A stretch of DNA of 64,000 bases. It comes from Terriglobia bacterium (GTDB lineage Bacteria; Acidobacteriota; Terriglobia; JAIQFV01). The stretch spans positions 434,001 through 498,000 of the forward strand of contig JAIQFV010000001.1 in assembly GCA_020073085.1 (NCBI GenBank), written 5' to 3'. The position numbers and the translations under genes were made by a program. Shown here piece after piece: positions 48,682 to 58,814 of the stretch (positions are counted from its first letter, which is position 1; each line of letters begins with the position of its first letter). The notes under the pieces are model-generated. The model saw nothing but the letters and a program-made list of their open reading frames with translations, did not search any database and was not told where the DNA came from.

Positions 48682-51600
48682 TCAGAAGTTAAACTTCAAA
48701 CCAAACTGGATGATACGCGCGTCACGGGCTGCGGTGACCAGCCCATAAGTGGAAGATCCCAAGGTGGCCCCAATGCTCGACCAGTTTGTGTGGTTGAAGG
48801 TATTAAAGGACTCTGCACGAAACTGTATCTTCATCTTCTCTTTAATGTTGAAGTTCTTAAATACTGACATGTCCCATTTCTGATAGCCGGGGCCCCGGAT
48901 GGTGTTCCGGCCGGCGTTGCCCGGTCGGATCTGGCCCACGGGCACGTCCGCGAAGCATGCGGTGTTGAACCATTGCGTGAAGCCATGGGACGCATTTGCA
49001 TTCGGGTCGCAGATCTGATCCCCGCGCGGTCCAGCACCGCTTGTTCCCAGGATTCCGAGTCCGCCGGGATCCGTGCCCAGCGAGCTGTCGGAGGCGTTAA
49101 ACGGCAACCCGCTGGCGGCCGAGAAAATACCCGAGATCTGCCACCCCCCCAACGTATGACCGATAAGACCTTCCTGGTTCTTCAACCACGGCAACTCGTA
49201 GCTCCACGAAGCAGTAAATACGTGGGTGCGATCCAGCGGCGAGAGTCCGTAGTCAGCCGCGCGATTGTAGGTATTCATTGACGTCGCAACGTCCGAGCCC
49301 GCATCCGTCAGTGACTTCGACCAGGTGTAGCTCATGGTCAGGAAGCCATTGCTGCTGAATTGTTTCTTCATTGACGCCTGCAAGGAGTTGTACCTTGATT
49401 TGAATGCCGTTTCGATGGCGTTGATGGGCCCGTAGCCACGAAAAGGACGAACGGAATTCAGCTTTGGGTCAGTCGTGCGGTTGAAGGGTGTGCTCGCGGA
49501 GGTGAGCCCCGCCGCAACCCCCACTCCCACAGGCACCTCATTGATGTCCACACCCCCGATCAGGTGCACGCCCCGGGACCCAAAGTATCCGACATCGAGA
49601 ATGATCTGGCGGGCGATTTCGCGCTGAATATCGAAGCTCCACTGCTGCACATAGGGTGTCTTATACCCCAGAGGCGCTGCGCTGAGCGTCGGGGGAGCGA
49701 CCGAATTCACGACAGTCCCGCTTGCCACGCTCTGAGTCGTCGTGTTGTTGATGGTAATGGTTTGCACGGAAGCCGGGTTGTTAAACACCAGGTTCTCGTA
49801 AACATTCCCGACCTGCACGGTTTCATAGGCGATGCCGTATCCCGCACGGATCGACGTCTTGCCGTTCCCGAACGGATCCCAGGCAAACCCGATCCGCGGT
49901 GCAAAGTCGTGATTGTTCTCGTTCGTTATCTTGCTTCCGAACGGCGAATTCTTGTCGTTGACGATGATGCCGTTCAACGGGTCGCCCGTGCCTGGCACCA
50001 GGTTGCCACTTGAATCCACCTGCGGGGCCTTAGCAGGATCCCACAACGCAGGGTCGAAGTTGTTCAAGAACCCGTTCCCGTCGATGGGCTGACGAAAGAG
50101 AGAATATCGTAACCCGAGGTTCAGCGTGAAATTCCGCCGCACGCGGAAATCATCCTGCACATACATTTCCCATTGGTTCTCATGGATGTCGGGAGTCAGG
50201 TCTCTTGCTGTTTGAGTAAAAGAGGTCACATTGCCAAGCAGGAAATTTGCCCATGACTGCGCCAGCGTGGTAGTGCCCTTCGGAGTCAGCGTACTGGAGG
50301 TAGTGAAACTGAAGGTCCCGACGTTGTTGCCTGCCTGGTTCTCCTGCTTGTTGTACTTAAAATAGGTTACCCCGGCCTTGAGGGTATGCTTGCCCAGGGT
50401 CTTTGTTATGTTATCGAAAAAGTTGTGGTTCCGGTTGTAGTCGCGGTACGGTCCGAAACCGTTGATCCCCGAAAGTGTTGTGAAGCTCACGGAGGGTATT
50501 CGACCCAGCGTCACCGGGAACGGCAGAGTTGCTTTGATGTCAGGCGAATTCGCGGATGCATTCAGCCCCACCGGGTCACTGAGCACTGCCCCGTAAGAAT
50601 ACGCGTAGCCAGCCTCATTGATCAGGGTGGGTGACAGGCTCCCTGTGACGCGGATGACCAACCCTTTACCCGGCGAGTTGGTATCCGTGGTGGAAACACC
50701 GGGGAGCGCCGCGCCCGTGAACAGGCCACGAGGCTCTTCTGTCGGAATGGAGTCCTGGAGGTAGCGTCCCGAGACCGACCAATTGTTGGAGAAGATGTGA
50801 TCGATCCGAATCAGCTCCTGGCGGGCGTTAAAGATGTTTCTCAGGTTCAGATTGATGTTGTTGTTGGCCGCTGCATCGGGGACTTGTGAGAAGATGTCCT
50901 TAATGTATGCCGCAGCCAAAGGGTCAATGTTGGTGATCTGAGTGGACGTTTGGAGGCATGTATTCCCGGAGTACTTCACGCAGACGGGAGTCGGAAAGAT
51001 CCCCTGTTTTTCCGCAGCCGTTGGAGCAGTGCCCTGGACTGAGGTGTAGTTGATCACCCGACGAAATTCTTCCGAGAAAAAGAAAAACGTCTTGTCCTTG
51101 CCGTTGTACACCTTGGGTATAAACACCGGTCCCCCGAAGGTGTACCCAAAGTTGTTATAGCGCAACGGTGGCACCTTGGGATTGCCGTTGGCATCGAAGG
51201 GAGCCACCTTGTTGGCGTTGTTAAAAAAATTGTTGGCGGCCAAAACGTTGTTGCGGAAGAACTCATAGGCGTCGCCATGGTATTGGTTGGTTCCGCTCTT
51301 GGTAATCACGTTGATCATCCCACCGGCGTCCCGGCCGAACTCGGCGCTGTATTGTCCGCGGAGGACCCGGAACTCGGCAATCGCGTCCACACTGGGATAA
51401 TTGAGCAAGGTCAGGTTGGCCCCGCGGTCCACGTTATCCGCGCCGTCGACGGTCCAGGAGTTCTGGCTGGTGCGGCCGCCATTGATGGCAAAATTCACGG
51501 CATTGGACACGCCGGAAAGGGGGTTCGATACCCCGATGTAGATCTGGTCGCTGGTGCCTGTGTACACAACGCCCGGCATCAGACTGACCAGTTGCTCGTA

Positions 51601-52059
51601 ATTGCGGGCGTTGAGCGAGAGCTCCCGGACCTGGCTTCCGGTAATGAGCGTCTGCGACGTGGTCGATTGAAGGTCCACCTGCGCAGGGTTCGCTTCAACG
51701 GTCACCTCCTGCTGGACGTCGCCTATCTCCAGGTTCAAGGTCACGGTCAGCTTGTCGTTGACATTCAACTCGATATTCTTCTGGGTGGACTTCTTGAAGC
51801 CTTGCGCCTCGACAGTGAGCGAGTAGCGCCCGATTGGGAGCAGGGGGGCACTAAAGTTGCCTTCACTGTCCGTTTCGATAGTGCGCATCACCGCGTTGCG
51901 GTCAGTGTTGGTGAACGTAACCTTTGCTCCGGGCACAACCGCGCCTGACGAGTCCAAGACCGTACCCACGATGGATCCGGTGACATCCTGGGATACGGAA
52001 GGACTGGCACAGAGAATCATGCCCAAACATAGGAAGAATGTGAGGGTCGGCCTTAACAT
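48682..52059 (-). CDS. TonB-dependent-receptor-like outer-membrane protein with carboxypeptidase-regulatory domain (copy 1)
   Basis: This is a 1125-residue exported barrel protein of the Oar/acidobacterial type. A signal peptide (1-24, cleaved near SVSQ) is followed by a carboxypeptidase-regulatory-like Ig domain (about 25-110, GSIVGTVLDSSGAVVPGAKV), a plug-like domain (about 115-260, SLNARNYEQLVSLMPGV; FRVLRGQYSAEFGRDAGG) and a long beta-barrel ending in the aromatic RIIQFGLKFNF. No SusD partner is present. GGAGGTA precedes the start. It probably takes up a complex organic substrate; which one is unknown. It is a paralogue of the 52900-56247 gene. Confidence 0.9.
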   Translation of the reverse strand: MLRPTLTFFLCLGMILCASPSVSQDVTGSIVGTVLDSSGAVVPGAKVTFTNTDRNAVMRTIETDSEGNFSAPLLPIGRYSLTVEAQGFKKSTQKNIELNVNDKLTVTLNLEIGDVQQEVTVEANPAQVDLQSTTSQTLITGSQVRELSLNARNYEQLVSLMPGVVYTGTSDQIYIGVSNPLSGVSNAVNFAINGGRTSQNSWTVDGADNVDRGANLTLLNYPSVDAIAEFRVLRGQYSAEFGRDAGGMINVITKSGTNQYHGDAYEFFRNNVLAANNFFNNANKVAPFDANGNPKVPPLRYNNFGYTFGGPVFIPKVYNGKDKTFFFFSEEFRRVINYTSVQGTAPTAAEKQGIFPTPVCVKYSGNTCLQTSTQITNIDPLAAAYIKDIFSQVPDAAANNNINLNLRNIFNARQELIRIDHIFSNNWSVSGRYLQDSIPTEEPRGLFTGAALPGVSTTDTNSPGKGLVIRVTGSLSPTLINEAGYAYSYGAVLSDPVGLNASANSPDIKATLPFPVTLGRIPSVSFTTLSGINGFGPYRDYNRNHNFFDNITKTLGKHTLKAGVTYFKYNKQENQAGNNVGTFSFTTSSTLTPKGTTTLAQSWANFLLGNVTSFTQTARDLTPDIHENQWEMYVQDDFRVRRNFTLNLGLRYSLFRQPIDGNGFLNNFDPALWDPAKAPQVDSSGNLVPGTGDPLNGIIVNDKNSPFGSKITNENNHDFAPRIGFAWDPFGNGKTSIRAGYGIAYETVQVGNVYENLVFNNPASVQTITINNTTTQSVASGTVVNSVAPPTLSAAPLGYKTPYVQQWSFDIQREIARQIILDVGYFGSRGVHLIGGVDINEVPVGVGVAAGLTSASTPFNRTTDPKLNSVRPFRGYGPINAIETAFKSRYNSLQASMKKQFSSNGFLTMSYTWSKSLTDAGSDVATSMNTYNRAADYGLSPLDRTHVFTASWSYELPWLKNQEGLIGHTLGGWQISGIFSAASGLPFNASDSSLGTDPGGLGILGTSGAGPRGDQICDPNANASHGFTQWFNTACFADVPVGQIRPGNAGRNTIRGPGYQKWDMSVFKNFNIKEKMKIQFRAESFNTFNHTNWSSIGATLGSSTYGLVTAARDARIIQFGLKFNF

Positions 52060-52834
52060 TGTGCTACCTCCATAGCGGCAAATTGTGGTTTTAATTGAGT
52101 TGTCTCGTGTCCCGCCTGGCTAAACCAAGCTCGCAAGAGAATACAAGGGTGAGGGAGCGAGAGAAACGGGAACTTCCATGCCGTCTCTTGCCTCTGAGAT
52201 CGCCTCAATAACTTCATCCTCTAGGCCTAAGACACTAGAGCAACATGAGCTTTTGTCTTTGATTTCGGAGTTCCTGCATTTGATTGTCCAAACAGCCAGC
52301 GGGGTCACTTGTGGTAATAACTTTCTCGTAAAACCTGGACGTTCGGTTATAAGCCATTTATTTTCTGCATATTAATACAGTTCCTTTGTTCGACGTTGCA
52401 GACTGCAAAGTGATTCCTACTGAACTCCTATCTAAGGATTTCTCACAAAATCCCAGACTAATTCAAAAATTAAGATTGGGACTATGAGATTTTGGAATTG
52501 TCATTCCCAAGGTGATACGGTTTGGCGCCATGGCATCACTATCATCTGGATCACCTGGCGAGGAAGGAAATGCCGTTTTGCGGAACAGAAACCCAGGTGC
52601 TTCCCTTGGCCGGGCCAATCGGGGGAGCAAACTACATCCTGACCCTGTAGCCCTTCTCCAATACGAAGATGGGATTTGCCGTTGATGATCCCTTGTCAAA
52701 CTCTCCAGAGGAGGAGAGGCTCACCTCGTTAATCAATGAGTTGCCAGTTAATGCGGGGAGTCTGACCAAGAAAATAATCATCCATGCTCTGAAGTTGCGG
52801 GTGAAAATTTTCTTCTAAAATACCCCTCAAAACG
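52060..52834. other. Intergenic region between the two receptor genes
   Basis: No convincing gene is seen in these 775 bases. Base composition is more AT-rich than in the flanking genes, and short random frames show no family resemblance. The promoter of copy 1 must lie near its right-hand... lower-coordinate end, but no clear box pair was found. Confidence 0.4.
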
Positions 52835-52866
52835 AAAAAAGGCCTGGAGATCAAGCTCTCCAGGCC
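52835..52866 (-). terminator. Rho-independent terminator of the second receptor gene
   Basis: On the minus strand the 10-base stem (GGCCTGGAGA, 52841-52850, with 52857-52866) and a 6-base loop are followed by six T. It differs from the copy at 48617 by a single loop base. Confidence 0.9.
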
Positions 52867-52899
52867 TCGAAGCGCATTTGCAATATTCCTGTGAAAAAA

Positions 52900-55800
52900 C
52901 TAGAAACTAAACTTCAACCCGAACTGGATGATCCGAGGATCACGCGTGCTGGTAATCTGTCCGAAGTTACTTGCCGTGACGTTGGTACTCACGGCGAGTG
53001 GGTTTGTGTGGTTGAAGACATTGAACATCTCAGCCCGGAACTGAATGTTGAGAGGTTCACGGACTTTGATGTTCTTGAAGATGGAAAAATCCCAGCGACC
53101 ATAACCGGGCCCGAGGATCGTTCCACGACCCGCATTTCCCGGCCGTGTCACTTTCGAAGGCACATTGGCAAATGCGGTGGTATTGAACCACTGCCCGATG
53201 GTATTCGGCGCGCCATTGTTGGGATCTCCAACCATGTCCGGACGAGGGCCTGCCGCGCTGGTGCCAAGGAATCCGATACCGGCCGGATCGACACTCGAAG
53301 TGGTTGCCGTCAAAGGATTCCCGGAGGCATACGTTGTAATCCCCGAAACCTCCCAACCTCCAAAAACGTGCCCTATTGCACCTTGCTGATTCTTGAACCA
53401 GGGAAAGGCATACACGTAATTGGCGGTTAGCACATTCGTTCTATTCAGCGATGCCAGACCATACTCCCCGCCGTGGCGATTGAAGAAGTCCTGCGGAGCA
53501 TTGCTGCGGTCAGACTGATTGTCCGTCAGGTTCTTCGACCACGTGTATGAGAGATTGAACAATGAGCTGCCACTGAACCGCTTCTGCACACTCACTTGAA
53601 GGGAGTGGTAGTTCGAGTTAAACCACGTCTCCAGAGAGTTTATTGCCGCGTATCCCAAAAACGGGCGGAGAGCGTTGAGTTGGGCTTCCGACGCGGTGGT
53701 GAACTGGGTTCCCGCAGGAACGATGCCTGCAGCAATGGCTGCGCCCGGACGCACTAGGTCAAGATCCACGATTCCCAGTAGATGTGTGCCCTTGCTCCCG
53801 AAGTATCCCACATCAACCACCAACCCTCGAGAGATCTCCCGCTGGACATCCAAACTCCACTGTTGAACATAAGGCGTGCTTGCATCCACCGGTGTTCCGT
53901 GCACCGTCTTCGGCGCCAACGACACATTCGGGGTTCCTGCGGTCGGGTTTTCAAAACGCGTGTTGCTAATGTTTACGCTTTGTACGAAGGGAGGATTCGC
54001 AAAAATATTCTGTTCGTAAACCCCAAACAGGATCGAATCATAGAAGATTCCATACCCGGTCCGAATTGCGGTCTTGCCATCTCCAAAGGGATCCCAAACC
54101 AAGCCGATGCGGGGAGCAAAATTCTTATTGCTCTCGCTCCCAACTTTGCTGCCAAAGGAAGAATTCTTGTCGGCGATAATGATCCCGTTGTTAGGATCAA
54201 AGCTTCCCGGAAGGATATTGCCTGACACGGGATCAATCTTGGGTGCGTTCGCAGGGTTGTATGTCGACGGGTCGAAATTGGTCATGAAACCCGCTTTGTC
54301 AATGGGCTGCCGGAACTGTGAATACCGGACGCCATAACTCAAGGTCAGGTTCGGCCGGAGGCGGAATTCATCTTGAGCATAGATCTCATACTGGTGAGTT
54401 CGGATATCCGGGGTCAGATCCAAGGAGGCTTGGGTGAAGGAGGAAACATTCCCCAGAAGGAAGTTCGCCCAGCTCTGCTCAAAGTTAGTCGCTGCGGTGG
54501 GCTTCCCAGTGTTGGCAAAATTAAAGACACCCTGGTTGCCGCTTCCAGCATTCTCTGTCTTCTGATAGTGGTAGTAAGTGAATCCAAACTTAGTGGTATG
54601 TCGTCCCCAGATCTTCGTCATATTGTCCCAGATATTGTGGTTCCGGTTGTAGTCCTGGTAGGGGCCGAAACCTGAGAGCCCGGAGCCGCCCGTGAAAGTC
54701 AGGTTTGGAACCCGCCCCAGTGTCACTGGGAAGGGCAATGGGATTTTGACATCCGGAGACGCGCTGGACGAATTCGATCCAATGTCGTTGCTGATGATGG
54801 CGCCGTAAGAGAAGGCATATCCGCCCTCATTCAGCCATGTCGGTGATAACGTCGAGGTCAACCGGAATGTCAAGCTCCGCCCCGGCGAATTGGTGCTGGT
54901 CGTGGCCACCCCTGGCAGAGCGCTGCCTGTAAAGAGGCCTCCGGGTTCTTCGGTGGGTATCTTATCCTGAAGGTAGCGACCCGAGAGGGAGAGTCTTGGA
55001 CCAAAGATATGATCGATTCGGATCAGCTCCTGGCGAGCATTAAAGATATTCCGAAGCGGAACAAACAGGTTATTGGTCACAGCGTTCTGGGGGTCCGGAA
55101 CACCTGAGAATATATCCTTGATGTAAGCAGCCGCCACGGGGTTGATGTTGGTGATCTGTGTGGCGGTCTGAGTGCACGTACTACCCGAAAAAGCCACGCA
55201 CACCGGATGCGGAAAAACCCCGCTCTTCTCCGCGGTCGTTGGCACGGTGCCATTGATCGTTCCATAGGTGATTACTCTTCGAAATTCCTGCGAGAAAAAG
55301 AAGAAGGTCTTGTCCTTGCTGGTGTTGTAATGGTTGGGAATGTAAACGGGTCCGCCGATCGTATATCCAAAGTTGTTGTAACGCAGTGGCGGCCGCTTAA
55401 CATTATTGGCATTGTTGAAGAAGGTGTTGGCGGAGATCACATCATTGCGGAAGAACTCGTAAACGTCGCCATGAAACTGGCTCCCACCGGACTTGGTGAT
55501 GACGGTGACCTGTCCGCCCGCAGCTCTTCCGAACTCCGGATTGTATCCCCCGCGCAGAACTTTGAATTCCGCGATCGCATCGATGCTGGGGTAATTCAGC
55601 AGTGTCAGATTCGAACCACGGTCCACATTATCAGCTCCATCGACCGTCCAGTTGTTCGCGCTATTGCGGTTCCCATTGATCGCGAAGCTGACGACATTGG
55701 TCTGCCCGGAGGGGTTGGTAGTCCCGATGTAAAGCTGATCCGCAGCGCCCGAGGAGACACCGGGCATCAGCGCCACCAATTGCTCGTAATTGCGATTATT

Positions 55801-56247
55801 CAAGGAGAGTTGGCGCACCTGGGTACCCGAGATCAAGCCCGCAGCGACCGGGCTCAACAATTCAACCTGGACCGGCGAAGCTTCCACCGTTACCTCTTGA
55901 GAGATCGCCCCCACTTCTAAAGCCAAATTAATTGTCAGCTTGTCATTGACGTGGAGTTCAATCCCGGTCTGCACAGTTTTCTTAAAACCTGGAGCTTCTG
56001 CCGACATGGAATAGTGGCCAATTTCCAGTTGTGTGGCTACGTAACTTCCGTCGGCATCCGTCGTCAAGGTTCGCACTACAATGTTCTTGTCTAAGTTTGT
56101 GATGGTGACCGTGGCGCCAGGAATCATGCTGCCACTAGGATCCTTCACAGAGCCGGTAATATTGGCTGTAACTGTCTGTCCGAACGCGGTTGCCGCCCAA
56201 AGAAAGACGAACAGGCATGCAACAAGCATTACGAGTCGCTTTTGCAT
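52900..56247 (-). CDS. TonB-dependent-receptor-like outer-membrane protein with carboxypeptidase-regulatory domain (copy 2)
   Basis: This is a 1115-residue paralogue of the preceding receptor with the same order of parts: signal peptide (1-24, ending AFGQ), regulatory Ig domain (GSVKDPSGSMIPGATVTI), plug (SLNNRNYEQLVALMPGV; FKVLRGGYNPEFGRAAGG) and a barrel ending RIIQFGLKFSF. The start at 56247 has AGGAGG upstream; an upstream extension to 56343 lacks a signal peptide at its own N-terminus. The two copies are similar along their full length but differ most in the central barrel, suggesting that they take related but different substrates. Confidence 0.9.
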   Translation of the reverse strand: MQKRLVMLVACLFVFLWAATAFGQTVTANITGSVKDPSGSMIPGATVTITNLDKNIVVRTLTTDADGSYVATQLEIGHYSMSAEAPGFKKTVQTGIELHVNDKLTINLALEVGAISQEVTVEASPVQVELLSPVAAGLISGTQVRQLSLNNRNYEQLVALMPGVSSGAADQLYIGTTNPSGQTNVVSFAINGNRNSANNWTVDGADNVDRGSNLTLLNYPSIDAIAEFKVLRGGYNPEFGRAAGGQVTVITKSGGSQFHGDVYEFFRNDVISANTFFNNANNVKRPPLRYNNFGYTIGGPVYIPNHYNTSKDKTFFFFSQEFRRVITYGTINGTVPTTAEKSGVFPHPVCVAFSGSTCTQTATQITNINPVAAAYIKDIFSGVPDPQNAVTNNLFVPLRNIFNARQELIRIDHIFGPRLSLSGRYLQDKIPTEEPGGLFTGSALPGVATTSTNSPGRSLTFRLTSTLSPTWLNEGGYAFSYGAIISNDIGSNSSSASPDVKIPLPFPVTLGRVPNLTFTGGSGLSGFGPYQDYNRNHNIWDNMTKIWGRHTTKFGFTYYHYQKTENAGSGNQGVFNFANTGKPTAATNFEQSWANFLLGNVSSFTQASLDLTPDIRTHQYEIYAQDEFRLRPNLTLSYGVRYSQFRQPIDKAGFMTNFDPSTYNPANAPKIDPVSGNILPGSFDPNNGIIIADKNSSFGSKVGSESNKNFAPRIGLVWDPFGDGKTAIRTGYGIFYDSILFGVYEQNIFANPPFVQSVNISNTRFENPTAGTPNVSLAPKTVHGTPVDASTPYVQQWSLDVQREISRGLVVDVGYFGSKGTHLLGIVDLDLVRPGAAIAAGIVPAGTQFTTASEAQLNALRPFLGYAAINSLETWFNSNYHSLQVSVQKRFSGSSLFNLSYTWSKNLTDNQSDRSNAPQDFFNRHGGEYGLASLNRTNVLTANYVYAFPWFKNQQGAIGHVFGGWEVSGITTYASGNPLTATTSSVDPAGIGFLGTSAAGPRPDMVGDPNNGAPNTIGQWFNTTAFANVPSKVTRPGNAGRGTILGPGYGRWDFSIFKNIKVREPLNIQFRAEMFNVFNHTNPLAVSTNVTASNFGQITSTRDPRIIQFGLKFSF

Positions 56248-57603
56248 AGAACTACCTCCTAAGTGTGGGAAATGCTTTAGTTGAATGATTTGATAAATTG
56301 CAGTGGTCAAGACTGAACCACAAAATGGGAAGAATTGCCACAAAACCCCAATGGAGCTTGCTTTGATGAATTGATCAATTCAGCGGAGAAGTCGAGTCTA
56401 AGGGTATCGCAACCATTGCCCTTAGTGCTTAAGGTAAGTCCGTGGCTGACTTTTTCAATCCAACCACCCCTTGAACCCTGCAGTTATGAGGCCAAAGCAT
56501 TCACTGATCGTTGCCCGCGGAAAACGCAGTTCTAGCAAACTCGTTCTGCTCTGAATAAACTCCGTCAACTCATTTATTATCAAAATGTTCATTGGACCTC
56601 ACGGATAATTTAGCGAGCACACAAACCCGAGCCTTTGGCCCTATTTTCCAATTCAGCAGCGAAAGTTCCAGTGTGAGTTCGACCCTGATATTCATAAATC
56701 TGGAGGTGATCTACAGTTTTTGGTAGGCCACCAATTGGTATGTGGTCCAGTGGTTCAAAGACCATGTTCAGTAAACCGGTTCTCTCAGTAGTCTTCCTTG
56801 GTTCCCCAGAGCCGGATCCATGAATTCCTCAGAACCAAGGTTTCCTCTGTCTTTGACCCGCAAGGCAATTCTCCACATCAGGTAGTCGTTCCCCTGTTTC
56901 TTCTTGCAGGGTCAAAGGATCCCAACATAGAAAATCCACAACCATGACCATTTCAACCCGTTGTGATTTCTCCCTCATTGGAATCGTGGGTGCTAACGTC
57001 TGCGGCGTGGATCGTGATGGCGACGAGGGGGAAAAATCTCACGTGAATGTCAGACTCAGAATTCAAAATGATCGAAGCGTGGTCTAACTCCTCGGTGTGA
57101 CCACTCTATGGGAACAACACCCTATCCGCACCATGAAGGGAGGTGCGACGTTCAAGTAACTTCCTGACCTTGTCTTTTGACTGGGGCGAGTCCTCTCGCC
57201 CCAACCATCTGGTCCTGAACACCCCATTGCATCATTCAGACATGACATTCATTCCTAGCGGGCGATTGCTGTGTTTTTCTCAACAAAAGTGCAGCCCCGA
57301 GATAGGATTTGAATTCAACCGTCTGTTAGTGGTAAGATTTGTGTGAATTCTTGCACAAGGCGAGCATTCGTTGAGTGGAGGAAGTGAGATTTGCATTGGC
57401 TTGAGGCTTTATACGGAGGCAGTTTTTAGGTTTGGCAGGATTGGAGCGGCTGAAAAGGCCGTTTAAGCCCTGATTTTTAAACTATCCCCGAATTGATACC
57501 GTCCTCTGAAAAGTGAAGTCGGTCTTTGTCCCGTATCTTCAAAACCAGGAACTGGACATCATTTCTGACCAAGCCAAACTTCCGTGTTGAATAAGGAGTC
57601 GTT
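56248..57603. other. Long intergenic region, 1.36 kb
   Basis: No convincing gene on either strand. Frames of 60-80 codons exist but lack ribosome sites and family resemblance. A perfect 8-base hairpin, GGGGCGAG-TCCT-CTCGCCCC (57183-57202), is the only structure noted. AAGGAG before 57604 belongs to the next gene. The length is unusual for this compact window and could hide an untranslated RNA or a decayed gene. Confidence 0.4.
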
Positions 57604-58749
57604 ATGTCCAAATACAAAATCGCATGGTTGCCGGGAGATGGAATCGGCGTCGAAGTTCTGGAAGCGGCAAAGATTGTCCTGGACGGATTGGCACTGGATG
57701 CGGAGTACATTCACGGCGACATCGGATGGGAGTTCTGGTGCAAGGAGGGAGACGCTTTCCCGCTACGCACCATTGACCTGCTTAAGAATGTCGATGCCGC
57801 CATGTTCGGGGCAATTACCTCTAAGCCGGTGAAAGCAGCGGAAGCCGAACTCGCCCCGGAGCTCAAGGGCAAAGGCCTGGTCTATCGCTCCCCCATCGTC
57901 CGGATGCGGCAATTGTTCGATCTCTATATCTGCCTGCGGCCGTGTATTGCCTATCCGGGGAATCCCCTGAATTTCAGGGAAGGGATCAACCTGGTGGTGT
58001 TTCGAGAAAACACCGAGGATCTGTATTCCGGCGTAGAGTTCAACCCGGTTCCGAAGGAATTGTCTGACACCTTAACGAAGCTCTCCAAGCCCTTTGCGGC
58101 CTTCAAAGATCTCCCCGCGGATCAGTATGCAGTTTCCTGCAAGATTAACACCCGCAAGAGTTCGGAACGGATCGTGCGGTCGGCCTTCGAATTTGCGCGA
58201 CGATTCAAGCGCAAGAAAGTCACGGTTGTCCACAAGGCGAATGTGGTGCGTGCGACCGATGGACTGTTCTTCGAGATTGCCAAGGAAGTTGCCAAAAACT
58301 ACCCCGAGATCAGGATGGATGATGCCAATATTGATGCCATGACCATGTGGTTACTCAAAAATCCATTCAACTACGACGTGCTCGTTGCTCCGAATCTTTA
58401 CGGGGACATTATCTCCGATTTGTGCGCACAGATGGTGGGCGGCCTCGGGTTTGGATGCTCTGGAAACATCGGAGACAAGCTTGCCGTGTTCGAGCCGACC
58501 CACGGCTCAGCCCCCAAATACGCGGGCCAATACAAAGTGAATCCCATCGCTACGATTTTGGCCGCTAAGATGATGCTCGATTGGCTTGGAGAAACGGAGA
58601 AAGCCAGAAATTTGGAAACGGCCGTTGCTCAAGTGATTCAGGAAGGTCAAGTGCGGACTTATGACATGGGGGGGACCAGTAAGACCCTCGAAATGGCGGA
58701 AGCCATCGCTGAAAAGTTGGAAGTAGGAGCACTGACAGGGACGCATTAA
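57604..58749 (+). CDS. Isocitrate/isopropylmalate dehydrogenase family protein
   Basis: This is a 381-residue NAD(P)-linked beta-decarboxylating dehydrogenase. It begins YKIAWLPGDGIGVEVLEAA. The substrate region has SPIVRMRQLFDLYICLRP and FRENTEDLYSGVEF; the E in RENTE favours isocitrate- or homoisocitrate-like substrates over isopropylmalate. HKANVVRATDGLFFEIA carries the catalytic Lys, and NLYGDIISDLCAQMVGG the metal Asp. FEPTHGSAPKYAGQ is the cofactor loop. AAGGAG precedes the start. It leads a five-gene group with a lyase, a CoA-transferase and a hydro-lyase. The exact substrate is not known. Confidence 0.9.
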   Translation: MSKYKIAWLPGDGIGVEVLEAAKIVLDGLALDAEYIHGDIGWEFWCKEGDAFPLRTIDLLKNVDAAMFGAITSKPVKAAEAELAPELKGKGLVYRSPIVRMRQLFDLYICLRPCIAYPGNPLNFREGINLVVFRENTEDLYSGVEFNPVPKELSDTLTKLSKPFAAFKDLPADQYAVSCKINTRKSSERIVRSAFEFARRFKRKKVTVVHKANVVRATDGLFFEIAKEVAKNYPEIRMDDANIDAMTMWLLKNPFNYDVLVAPNLYGDIISDLCAQMVGGLGFGCSGNIGDKLAVFEPTHGSAPKYAGQYKVNPIATILAAKMMLDWLGETEKARNLETAVAQVIQEGQVRTYDMGGTSKTLEMAEAIAEKLEVGALTGTH

Positions 58750-58773
58750 GGCATGAGACAGCATGACCCAGTC

Positions 58774-58801
58774 GTAGGGGCGCATTGCTATGCGCCCCTA
58801 C
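58774..58801. repeat. Palindromic element GTAGGGGCGCAT-TGCT-ATGCGCCCCTAC
   Basis: Two perfect 12-base arms (58774-58785 and 58790-58801) are separated by four bases. It is related to the palindrome at 48540-48567. It lies just before the ribosome site of the lyase gene, so it could affect that gene's translation or end part of the upstream transcript. Confidence 0.85.
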
Positions 58802-58814
58802 ACAGGAACACATT

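Noticed and set aside
51277-51948. 223-residue plus-strand frame opposite the first receptor
   Set aside because: It is the antisense shadow of the receptor's plug-coding region, with no ribosome site or family resemblance; the minus-strand protein is clear.
52120-52308. 62-residue minus-strand frame between the receptors
   Set aside because: No ribosome site, no recognisable motif and no context.
57143-57346. 67-residue plus-strand frame in the long intergenic region
   Set aside because: Composition looks random and there is no ribosome site.
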